Part shown: positions 37,616 through 44,854 of the stretch, one piece after another
Position numbering within the stretch: the stretch's first letter is position 1
Layout: each line of letters opens with the position of its first letter
NCBI RefSeq assembly: GCF_024220515.1
Contig: NZ_JAMXOT010000036.1
Span: 1 to 64,000, forward strand
Direction of reading: 5' to 3'
Length of the DNA: 64,000 nucleotides
From: Oscillatoria sp. HE19RPO
GTDB taxonomy: Bacteria > Cyanobacteriota > Cyanobacteriia > Cyanobacteriales > Laspinemataceae
Position numbers and translations under genes: made by a program
Notes under the pieces: model-generated
Told to the model about the DNA's origin: nothing
What the model saw: only the letters and a program-made list of their open reading frames with translations
Database searches by the model: none

Positions 37616-37761
37616 TACGGAATCCGGTTGTCACAGGTCTGCAAAAACCCGCACCCTAAAGGGTGGAGGCTCACCAGACGTTAGCGAAGCCATGCCCCTT
37701 GGGCTATAGCCCGCCTGCGCGGGCTGAAGAGGAAATCGACTTTTAACAACCTGATTTGGTA
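37616..37761. mobile_element. MITE-like element, family B (copy 4)
   Basis: This 146-bp unit has ends TACGGAATCCGGTTG and CAACCTGATTTGGTA and TGA on both sides (37613-37615, 37762-37764). It is longer than other copies owing to an extra segment around 37670-37700. Confidence 0.72.
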
Positions 37762-37933
37762 TGAGCCCTCCAGCCCATTCTATCCCGGGCTGCGATCGCA
37801 AAGGCTGACGGACCGAACCCGGCTGTCCCCTTGCCGGTTTATATTTTTGAACTGGGGTAAGGGACTTCCATTCCCTGGCCCTTGACCCCCATCTTTCCAT
37901 TCAGAATGTCAGACTCCCTGGGTTAGGGCCTAG

Positions 37934-38054
37934 GGTGTCGGTACAGTATTAGTCATCCTAGGACAAGAAACCCGGTTTCTTAACCGAATCTGTTGCTAAT
38001 TAACCAAATTTTTGTTAAGAAACCGGGTTTCTAACCTCTACTGTACCGGCATCC
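37934..38054. mobile_element. MITE-like element, family C
   Basis: The outer ends GGTGTCGGTACAGTA and TACTGTACCGGCATCC are inverted. Inner inverted copies of AGAAACCCGGTTTCT lie next to them. TAG occurs on both sides (37931-37933, 38055-38057), a possible 3-bp target duplication. The right end supplies the stop codon of the small minus-strand ORF that follows. Confidence 0.6.
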
Positions 38055-38242
38055 TAGTGATTTCGGTGGGGAGAGGCGACGTGATGATCCCCCAACAGAA
38101 TCATCCGCGCCAGATAAAAGTCCCGAGACACATTGACGAAAGCCAGCCATCCGTTCGCCACGAAGCGAAAGAGGGTGATTTTCATCAAACTGTCCCCTAG
38201 GCGATGAAAGTCAGAACGCAACCGCATTGTTACTCGACTCAT
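38054..38242 (-). CDS. Small hypothetical ORF, possibly truncated by a MITE-like element
   Basis: A 62-residue minus-strand frame (MSRVTMRLRSDFHRLGDS ... GDHHVASPHRNH) with balanced, protein-like composition, including 'NGWLAFVNVSRDFYLARM'. I do not recognise it. A GTG at 38269 would add nine residues; no strong ribosome-binding site precedes either start. The stop TAG is formed at the edge of the family C element, so the original gene may have been longer. It could be a remnant or a real small protein. Confidence 0.35.
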   Translation of the reverse strand: MSRVTMRLRSDFHRLGDSLMKITLFRFVANGWLAFVNVSRDFYLARMILLGDHHVASPHRNH

Positions 38243-38577
38243 AGCCGTTGGCTTTACTCTAAAAGCCACTGAATTCTTCTGTTTTTATTTTATCACTATT
38301 TTTTGAAAAATTTAACCTAATGTTTTATAAAGTCTAGGGAGAAAAGCTCGTCTTTCTCCGTAGTTCTACGGGTATTTTTATCCAGCCATTTCCCGAGGTT
38401 TTTGCCTTAATTGAGGAATCAGCGCATTCCCTTTTAAAAGCACCTCTGGGGAACGGCTTACTCCTCCGATTTTACGAAGGCAACGCCTAAAAATGAGGGA
38501 TGCACCCTAGTCAAGCGATCGCTCCGTGAATTGAGGAAGCATGGGCCACTGTATTCACGACATCCTGCACCCTTTAA

Positions 38578-38742
38578 GGGAACTCCAAAAAATAAAATCC
38601 CCAAAAAACCCGCAGGCTGTTCGCGGAGCGTTCCGCTTAGAAAGCCTGGGGCTACACGGACAAAGCCCGCCTGCGCGGCGTCATACAGTCTTGTTAGGTG
38701 CTTAACCATCGGGATTTGGATGATTTATTTGTTGGAACACCC
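38578..38742. mobile_element. MITE-like element, family A (copy 2)
   Basis: This 165-bp uninterrupted copy starts GGGAACTCCAAAAAATAAAA and ends GTTGGAACACCC, with TAA on both sides (38575-38577, 38743-38745). It is the reference for the interrupted copy at 17821. Confidence 0.75.
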
Positions 38743-38775
38743 TAACGCCAGCAACAGCTTAGGAGCGCGCCTGGA

Positions 38776-39186
38776 TTAATAGGTAAAACTGTTGATTTGT
38801 TGCTCTCCATCAAAAACAACGAACAAGACCACGGTATCCTGTTCAAACCGAGTTGTTAAGAGGACAACTTCTTGATCCTCACCCTGGACTGTTTCACTGG
38901 AAACAACTTCTTGAAAATCCCCCGATTTTTCCACTAAATCTTGCCAGGTTGTTTCTAGGGTTTCGGGAGTAATATTTTCCCGGGCAGTGGCATCGTATTT
39001 CTGCAATGCCTGGTTAAACTCTCCATCGGCAAGTAAGGAGACAAATTCTTGCGCTTGGGAGACCATTGGCGTCCCCTGAGCAATCACTTCCACCCCCTGG
39101 CGGGGTTGGAAACTTTGAGCTTGAGCCGGTAAACTATCAACAACCGCAACGGTGGCTAGTAAAACCAGAGAAAGAATCGTTTTCAT
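38776..39186 (-). CDS. DUF3887 domain exported protein
   Basis: This 136-residue protein has a signal peptide (TILSLVLLATVAVVDSLPAQA). The rest matches DUF3887: 'AQEFVSLLADGEFNQALQKYDATARENITPETLETTWQ' (helical part, quoted in short pieces: DGEFNQALQKYD) followed by beta strands ending 'VVFDGEQQINSFTY'. DUF3887 is a small alpha+beta fold often found before serine hydrolases; here it is alone. A family A MITE-like element ends 30 bases downstream. Function is not known. Confidence 0.8.
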   Translation of the reverse strand: MKTILSLVLLATVAVVDSLPAQAQSFQPRQGVEVIAQGTPMVSQAQEFVSLLADGEFNQALQKYDATARENITPETLETTWQDLVEKSGDFQEVVSSETVQGEDQEVVLLTTRFEQDTVVLFVVFDGEQQINSFTY

Positions 39187-39225
39187 GAGAGTTAGCTCCT
39201 GAAAATAGCTAATAAAAAATGCTAT

Positions 39226-40755
39226 TTACTGCATTCTATCAATTGTTCTATATTGAATGGCTTCTGCCACATGGGAGAGATTGATTTGGTCATCCCCAGC
39301 TAGGTCCCCAATGGTGCGGGCGACCTTTAAAATGCGATCGGTGGCCCTTGCCGAGAGTCCCAGTTTACGGATGGCCCCTTCCAGGAGAGTGCGGGTGGCG
39401 TCATCCAGGGGACACCATTTGCGGAGTTGGGCGGTTTGCATTTCCGCATTGCAGCGAATGTTCGGTTCGGCTTTAAATCGTTCCCGGGCACGATCGCGGG
39501 CTACCTGAACCCGCTTTCTCACAGGTTCCGATGGCTCTCCCGTGGTTTGCCGAGTAATTTCTTCCGGTTTTAAGCGATTCACTGCCACTTGCAAATCAAT
39601 CCGATCCATCAGCGGTCCTGAAAGTTTCGCCCAATATTGTTCTCGGTGACGGGGGGAACAGGTACAGGGTTGAATCTGGTCGCCAAAGTAGCCACAGGGA
39701 CAAGGATTGGTACTGGCAACTAAGGTAAATTGGGCGGGGAATTCCACACTTTGTTTTGTGCGAGAAATAGTGACCCGCCCATCTTCTAAGGGTTGGCGCA
39801 GATACTCTAGCACATCGCGTTTAAACTCTGTGAGTTCATCGAGGAACAAAATACCCCGATGAGCGAGGGAAATTTCACCCGGTTTGGGATAGCTGCCACC
39901 GCCGACGAGAGAAGGACCGGAGGCGGAGTGATGGGGACTGCGAAACGGGCGATCGCCAATTAACGCGCCACGATTTTTCAGTAACCCCACTACGGAATAA
40001 ATTTGGGTGACTTCTAAAGCTTCTTCAAAACTCAGAGGGGGTAAAATACCGGGTAACCGTTTAGCCAGCATGGTTTTTCCGCTACCTGGGGGACCGACAA
40101 AGATTAAATTATGTCCTCCGGCAGCGGCAATTTCTAAGGCGCGGCGTCCATGAGCTTGACCCTTGACATCTTGCAAGTCTAAACCCCCGAAGGGATGGGG
40201 TGCAAAGGGAACATTGCCATCAAGTTGGGTGGGTTTATACTGACTGGGGTTGTTCAGTAAGGCGATCGCATCGCACAAATGCCCACATCCATAAACTTGT
40301 AACCCTTTCACCACTGCCGCTTCCCCGACATTGCCTTCCGGGACAACTAAGGCAGTAATGCCCATTTCTTGGGCAGCAGCAGCAATGGGGAGGACTCCGG
40401 CAACGGGACGTAAAGTGCCATCGAGGGAGAGTTCACCCAAAAAGAGAAAATCTCCTAGGAGTTGGGCGCTGACTTGTTCTGAGGCGGCGAGAATTCCGAT
40501 GGCGATCGGTAAGTCAAAACAGGGACCCTCCTTGCGTAAATCCGCCGGAGTCAAATTAATCACAATCCGCCGCAAGGGGAAGGCATAGCTGGAATTTTTG
40601 AGGGCCGCTTTCACCCGTTCCTTGGATTCTTGCACGGCGGTATCGGGCAATCCCACCACAACAATTCCCGGCATTCCCCCCGAGACATCGATTTCGACTC
40701 CGACCTTGACCGCATTAATCCCAACTAACGATGCACTCCAAACTGTAGCAAGCAC
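39226..40755 (-). CDS. comM: YifB/ComM-type Mg-chelatase-like AAA ATPase
   Basis: This ATPase is related to ComM, a hexameric helicase that promotes branch migration during natural transformation. The N-terminal lon-like fold (SLVGINAVKVGVEIDVSGG), Walker A 'GPPGSGKTMLAKRLPG', Walker B 'GILFLDELTEF', a Cys-rich 'STNPCPCGYFGD' segment and the Mg_chelatase_C tail ('LSARATDRILKVARTIADL'-like) are all present. I prefer the GTG at 40755: it is preceded by AGGAAA at good distance and gives the usual family start (VLATVWSASLVGI, about 509 residues). The ATG at 40785 would add ten residues. Confidence 0.93.
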   Translation of the reverse strand: MLATVWSASLVGINAVKVGVEIDVSGGMPGIVVVGLPDTAVQESKERVKAALKNSSYAFPLRRIVINLTPADLRKEGPCFDLPIAIGILAASEQVSAQLLGDFLFLGELSLDGTLRPVAGVLPIAAAAQEMGITALVVPEGNVGEAAVVKGLQVYGCGHLCDAIALLNNPSQYKPTQLDGNVPFAPHPFGGLDLQDVKGQAHGRRALEIAAAGGHNLIFVGPPGSGKTMLAKRLPGILPPLSFEEALEVTQIYSVVGLLKNRGALIGDRPFRSPHHSASGPSLVGGGSYPKPGEISLAHRGILFLDELTEFKRDVLEYLRQPLEDGRVTISRTKQSVEFPAQFTLVASTNPCPCGYFGDQIQPCTCSPRHREQYWAKLSGPLMDRIDLQVAVNRLKPEEITRQTTGEPSEPVRKRVQVARDRARERFKAEPNIRCNAEMQTAQLRKWCPLDDATRTLLEGAIRKLGLSARATDRILKVARTIGDLAGDDQINLSHVAEAIQYRTIDRMQ

Positions 40756-40875
40756 GGCTAATTTCCTGATGACTGCTGGAAGCATTATAGGAAAGGCGGG
40801 TTAAAAAAGGAATAGGGGGGGGAATAATCGTTACAAGGAAGGTTTTTTACATTCATAGTGATTCACCTTTCTATT

Positions 40876-41210
40876 AACTACACCTCCGGTCCCCTCCCCT
40901 TGGCAAGGGGAGGGTTAGGGTGGGGTCCTCTTTCTCTGAACTACACCTCCGGTCCCCTCCCCTTGCCAAGGGGAGGGTTAGGGTGGGGTCCTACGGGTGG
41001 CGATTCCCTACGGGATAGCTCCGCTTACCGCCCCTCCCCATGAATGGATGGGCGGAGGGTCCACGCGCACGCGAGATCGCCCCTCCCAATCAAAGAGGTT
41101 GGACCAGCCTCCATACAGGTACTTAAGCCTCAGAGAGTGCGTGACGTGGCTTGTGCCACGTCAAGAGGACCCCACCCTAACCCTCCCCTTGCCAAGGGGA
41201 GGGGACCGGA
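40876..41210. repeat. Direct and inverted copies of a GC-rich hairpin repeat
   Basis: The unit AACTACACCTCCGGTCCCCT...GGGTTAGGGTGGGGTCC occurs directly at 40876-40930 and 40939-40992, and in inverse at 41165-41210. Each contains the hairpin CCCTCCCCTTG(G/C)CAAGGGGAGGG. A shorter relative is near 43929. Short frames through this stretch are not credible genes. It separates comM from the tnpB element. Confidence 0.75.
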
Positions 41211-41313
41211 AGGCAAGGTCTTTACAAAAACTTTAACTTCTGGGGAGTTTGAGGGGCGATAAGTCCCGCACTCTAATCTTCGATTGAGCGTCGGGATACA
41301 TGGACCCCTCAAG

Positions 41314-41373
41314 TCAATCTTCAGGGGATCGACCCCTGAAGATTGACAATCCCACGGATTGTCATGCTATAAT
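41314..41373 (+). promoter_or_regulatory. Left-end hairpins and promoter of tnpB
   Basis: The first hairpin has a perfect 14-bp stem TCAATCTTCAGGGG/CCCCTGAAGATTGA with a 5-base loop (41314-41346). The second is GACAATCC-CAC-GGATTGTC (41345-41363). TTGACA (41343-41348) and TATAAT (41368-41373), 19 bases apart, form a sigma-70 promoter 25 bases before the tnpB ATG. Hairpins of this kind mark subterminal regions of IS200/IS605 elements. Confidence 0.6.
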
Positions 41374-41398
41374 CTTATCGCAAATTGTTTTCACGGTA

Positions 41399-42571
41399 AT
41401 GTTGAGAGCGACCAAGTACAGAATTTATCCAACCACCGAGCAAAGACAACACCTTGCTCAAAGTTTTGGTTGCTGTAGATTCGCGTGGAACTACGCTCTC
41501 AACCTGACCAACGAAACCTACAAAGCCACAGGGAAGGGTCTGGGTCGCTTTGCCATACAGAAAGAGATAACTAATCTCAAGAAAGAGTATGAATGGATGA
41601 AAGAACCTTATTCCCAGTGCTTACAGGTTGTTGCCCTAAATTTGTCCAAGGCTTTCATCAACTTTTTTGAAGGGAGGGCGGCTTATCCTCGCTTCAAATC
41701 AAAACACCGTAATCAATCTATTAGTTATCCTCAGAATGTCTCTATCGTAGAAGATGGCATCAAGTTCCCTAAAATGGGGCTTGTTCATGCCAGACTACAT
41801 AGACCGATTGAAGGGTCAATTAGAACAGTTACGGTATCCATGAACGCCAAAGGCCAATACTTCGCCTCGGTCCTAGTCGATGATGGGAAAGATCTCCCAG
41901 AAAAAACGACTGAAGGTAAAGCGGTAGGTATTGATTTAGGATTAACTCATTTTGCTATTACCTCTGATGGGTCTAAATTTGACAACCCTCGCTGGTTAGC
42001 TAAACACGAGAAAAATCTAAGAGCCAAGCAAAAGCGGTTGTCCAGAAGACAAAAGGACTCTAACAACCGTAACAAAACCCGTAAGCAGGTAGCTGGGGTA
42101 CATAACAAAATAACTAGATGCAGGGAAGATTTTCACCACAAACTATCACGCAGGATGGTAGACGAAAACCAAGTCATAGTGGTAGAGAATTTAGCAGTTA
42201 GGAACATGGTGAAAAACCACTGTCTCGCCAAAGCAATCAGCCAAGTGGGATGGGGTCAGTTTTGCACCATGCTAAAATACAAAGCAGAGCAAGAAGGGAA
42301 AGTCTACCTCGAAGTAGACCGATTCTTCCCTAGCTCCAAAACCTGCAATGTTTGCCTAAATCAAGTAATAAGCCTGACCCTTGATGTTAGGTTCTGGCAG
42401 TGCGAAAAATGTCAAACGAAACATGACAGAGATATCAATGCTGCCAAGAACATCAGAGATGAAGGACTGCGTATTTTATCCTCAGGAACTGGGGAGATCG
42501 CCTATCGCCCAGGTGTAAGTCGAGATCGTAGAGGACGCAAGAAATCTACTGTCTCGCGGTCTGTTGGGTAG
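41399..42571 (+). CDS. tnpB: IS200/IS605-family TnpB RNA-guided nuclease
   Basis: 390 residues from the ATG at 41399, which is preceded by a good promoter; the frame extends upstream to 41300 but the family start is MLRATKYRIYPTTEQ. The HTH_OrfB N-terminus, RuvC core and zinc ribbon are present. Catalytic acids: Asp in 'VGIDLGLTHFAI', Glu in 'VVVENLAVRNM' and Asp in 'KHDRDINAAKNI'. The zinc ribbon is CNVC...CEKC. TnpB is the omega-RNA-guided nuclease related to Cas12 and here looks intact. No tnpA lies nearby, so the element depends on a transposase elsewhere or is retained for another reason. Confidence 0.93.
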   Translation: MLRATKYRIYPTTEQRQHLAQSFGCCRFAWNYALNLTNETYKATGKGLGRFAIQKEITNLKKEYEWMKEPYSQCLQVVALNLSKAFINFFEGRAAYPRFKSKHRNQSISYPQNVSIVEDGIKFPKMGLVHARLHRPIEGSIRTVTVSMNAKGQYFASVLVDDGKDLPEKTTEGKAVGIDLGLTHFAITSDGSKFDNPRWLAKHEKNLRAKQKRLSRRQKDSNNRNKTRKQVAGVHNKITRCREDFHHKLSRRMVDENQVIVVENLAVRNMVKNHCLAKAISQVGWGQFCTMLKYKAEQEGKVYLEVDRFFPSSKTCNVCLNQVISLTLDVRFWQCEKCQTKHDRDINAAKNIRDEGLRILSSGTGEIAYRPGVSRDRRGRKKSTVSRSVG

Positions 42572-42620
42572 GAAGCCGACGGTGTAATCTCTGATTCACC
42601 GTTCGGTAGTTCACCCCTGG
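42480..42620 (+). ncRNA. Probable omega-RNA / right end of the tnpB element
   Basis: By family knowledge the guide RNA overlaps the tnpB 3' end and reaches the element's right end. Just past the stop, GGAAGCCGACGGTG ... CACCGT forms a stem-loop and the sequence ends TCGGTAGTTCAC at about 42612. The exact 5' end cannot be seen. Confidence 0.45.
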
Positions 42621-42857
42621 GCATTTGCCATTTCTCTCGCTGACAAGATAGGATAAATCTATCTCCAGGTAGAGGACAACCCTATAATATTTGGTTCACC
42701 AAGGCCAAAAAACCCTTGGGATAGAAGTATAGGTCCTAAGCAACGAGAGTTTCTGAACCACCGAGATTGCAGACATCAGGGAGTTTAACCACCACTCCTG
42801 GTTTTAGAGGCATCAATCCCAGATTCATACCTCCCACTAGAGTACCCAAGAAAATCT

Positions 42858-44228
42858 ATGACTTCAGCGGTTGAGAGACTTACCCACTCAAGCAGCCCGA
42901 ATCCTGATATACAGCAGGATTCAGCGTTTTGGCAGCAATGGATTTGTTATCAAGATGAGCTTTATCGCGACTGCCTCCAGTATATGCGGAACCCCACGGA
43001 GGCAGAGGACTTGCTTTCTCAGGCAATGCTCAAAGCGTGGCAACAGGTAACAACCTGTACAACGGCCATTAAGAACTTCAGGGCCTGGGTCAAACAACTT
43101 ACGAAAAATCTGTGCCTCGATCGCCTTCGCCAGAGAAAGAAAATAGAGGTTCAGGATATCGAGGCGATCGCCCCGGAAGGGGAATGGGCTAATCAAGGAG
43201 AAAATCCAGTTCACGATGCTATGCATCGTGAACTGGAAAATTTTTTTGAAAATTCCATAGAGGGCCTACCCCCCAAGTTACGCGAAACCTTTGTTCTCTA
43301 CTATCAGAACGACGAATCCTATCCCGCCATCCTCGAACCGCTACAGATTTCTTACTCAACTGCCCGCAAACGGATTTCCGATGCCCGGAAAATTTTGCGT
43401 CAGCAGTGGAAGGATTATCTAGGCGGGGAAGAAAATCCCAGTCTCGGCAGTCTCAACCGAAGTCCAACGCCGCAAAAGACGCCGCCCACCCCCATTCAAT
43501 CCGAACCCGCACCCCCGGTTCACCAGCCCCCTCCACCCGTAAATGGGCCCACGGAGCAACATCAGCCGATTTTAGCAGAAGTTGAGGCAGGGGACAATAT
43601 CTCCAGTCCACCCTTATCGGTCACCCCAGGGCAAGGGGCAGTTCCCCAAATTTCCTTAAAACTTACCCCTGATTTAAGAGCCCAGCCTAAATGTAAGGTT
43701 GATTCACGAATCAACCCTACAGAAACCGGGTTTAAATGGAGGGTTGATTCGCGAATCAACCCGACAGATTTAGGATTGATGGGTAAGTCCTGTTCCTTAG
43801 TTTTACCCGATGCGACTGGCCCTAATTCCACAAAGGGAGGAGGACTACAGTATCGGCATCTGAGCAAAAGTGAGCCCAACCCAGTTGGGAGCCTCTCATT
43901 TTGGCCCCCGGAGCTGACCCCACCCCCCTGCCCCCCTCCCCTTGCTAAGGGGAGGGGGGTGAACTGTTCGTTCTTGAGATGCTCCCACCCAGTTTTACCC
44001 ATTGGATTCAGTTTCACAACCATACTCGTCCTAAATGTAGGGGCGATTCGCGAATCGCCTCTCCATTTAGGGTCGATTTTCAACCTCGGCGTAAGTCCGG
44101 TGAGTCAGCCCGCGATAAATTATCACACCTTAACTCGCTCTCTCCTAAACTCCTTCCAAAAACGGTTTGAACTGTTGTGGCAAGTCTGGATGGATAGTGG
44201 CGGCTATTGCCATTTTTATCGGGATTAA
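42858..44228 (+). CDS. Sigma-70-like factor with repeat-derived C-terminal tail
   Basis: Residues about 20-195 resemble an ECF-type sigma factor. Region 2 is 'PTEAEDLLSQAMLKAWQQ' with 'NFRAWVKQLTKNLCLDRLR', and a region 4-like helix-turn-helix is 'LPPKLRETFVLYYQND' to 'SYSTARKRISDARKILR'. After residue 200 comes a Pro-rich stretch and then codons that pass straight through three dispersed palindromic repeats (43693, 43738, 44037) and a CCCTCCCC hairpin. This tail is therefore probably not an evolved domain, and the original stop may have been lost or the gene may be decaying. A paralogue with a clean N-terminal half is at 47164. Target promoters are unknown; the tandem-SBP surface-type gene between the two is a candidate. 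Confidence 0.7.
   Translation: MTSAVERLTHSSSPNPDIQQDSAFWQQWICYQDELYRDCLQYMRNPTEAEDLLSQAMLKAWQQVTTCTTAIKNFRAWVKQLTKNLCLDRLRQRKKIEVQDIEAIAPEGEWANQGENPVHDAMHRELENFFENSIEGLPPKLRETFVLYYQNDESYPAILEPLQISYSTARKRISDARKILRQQWKDYLGGEENPSLGSLNRSPTPQKTPPTPIQSEPAPPVHQPPPPVNGPTEQHQPILAEVEAGDNISSPPLSVTPGQGAVPQISLKLTPDLRAQPKCKVDSRINPTETGFKWRVDSRINPTDLGLMGKSCSLVLPDATGPNSTKGGGLQYRHLSKSEPNPVGSLSFWPPELTPPPCPPPLAKGRGVNCSFLRCSHPVLPIGFSFTTILVLNVGAIRESPLHLGSIFNLGVSPVSQPAINYHTLTRSLLNSFQKRFELLWQVWMDSGGYCHFYRD
43693..44064. repeat. Three palindromic repeats inside the sigma-like gene
   Basis: The units are 43693-43720 (GTAAGGTTGATTCACGAA...), 43738-43764 (GGAGGGTTGATTCGCGAA...) and 44037-44064 (GTAGGGGCGATTCGCGAA...). 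They belong to the same family as 5895, 5995, 21733 and 44591. The first two encode 'VDSRINPT' twice. Confidence 0.75.
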
Positions 44229-44322
44229 ACCGGGAATTATAGCGTTCCCCATCGTTATTCCCGTACATTTTGCTCCCAGGGATTTAACTATCTGCTCCGC
44301 ATAATTGCCGGAAGCCTTATAA

Positions 44323-44465
44323 GGGAAATCCAAAAAATAAAACCTTCAAAAAACCCGCAGGCTCAAGCCTGGGGCTACACGGACAAAGCCCGCCTGCGCG
44401 GCGTCATCCAGTCTTGTTAGGTGCTTAACCATCGGGATTTGGATGATTTATTTGTTGGAACACCA
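44323..44465. mobile_element. MITE-like element, family A (copy 3)
   Basis: This 143-bp copy starts GGGAAATCCAAAAAATAAAA and ends GTTGGAACACCA, with TAA on both sides (44320-44322, 44466-44468). The core has GCAGGCTCAAGCCTG. Confidence 0.72.
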
Positions 44466-44556
44466 TAACTGCGATTTTTACAGGATAAAACATCGCAAAA
44501 TTTGCCCTGCCTAAAAATAAAAAATATGGCAAATATTCAACCTAGCTGCATAGCTA

Positions 44557-44653
44557 TGACTTACACAATCTCTACGATTAACCCCAAAATGTAGAGGCGA
44601 TTCGCGAATCGCCTCTACATTTAAGATAGATTCTCAAAATTTCCGTAAGTCCT
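44557..44653. mobile_element. MITE-like element, family D (copy 2, uninterrupted)
   Basis: The ends ACTTACACAATCTC and TTCCGTAAGTCCT surround the palindrome GTAGAGGCGATTCGCGAATCGCCTCTAC (44591-44618). It shows the intact right end that is split by family B at 21805. Confidence 0.55.
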
Positions 44654-44854
44654 GAGAGAATTTACTCATTTCCTATCCTTCATGTATTTACAAAAATTTG
44701 CTCACAGTTAGCCTACCTAAAACGTCTATCTAAACGAAGGGTAGAACAGTGACCCCAGGGTTAAGCTCTGAAAGGAACCAAGTTTTTACCTGACAGGTGC
44801 ATCTTTCTGCACCTCCGCCAATTGACTACAAAAATCTCTAATTCACTGGAAATT

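Noticed and set aside
38458-38709. 83-codon minus-strand open frame
   Set aside because: It runs through the family A MITE-like element; its residues are translated repeat sequence.
40858-41262. Short overlapping frames on both strands
   Set aside because: They are made of the GC-rich direct and inverted repeat and have no protein-like features.
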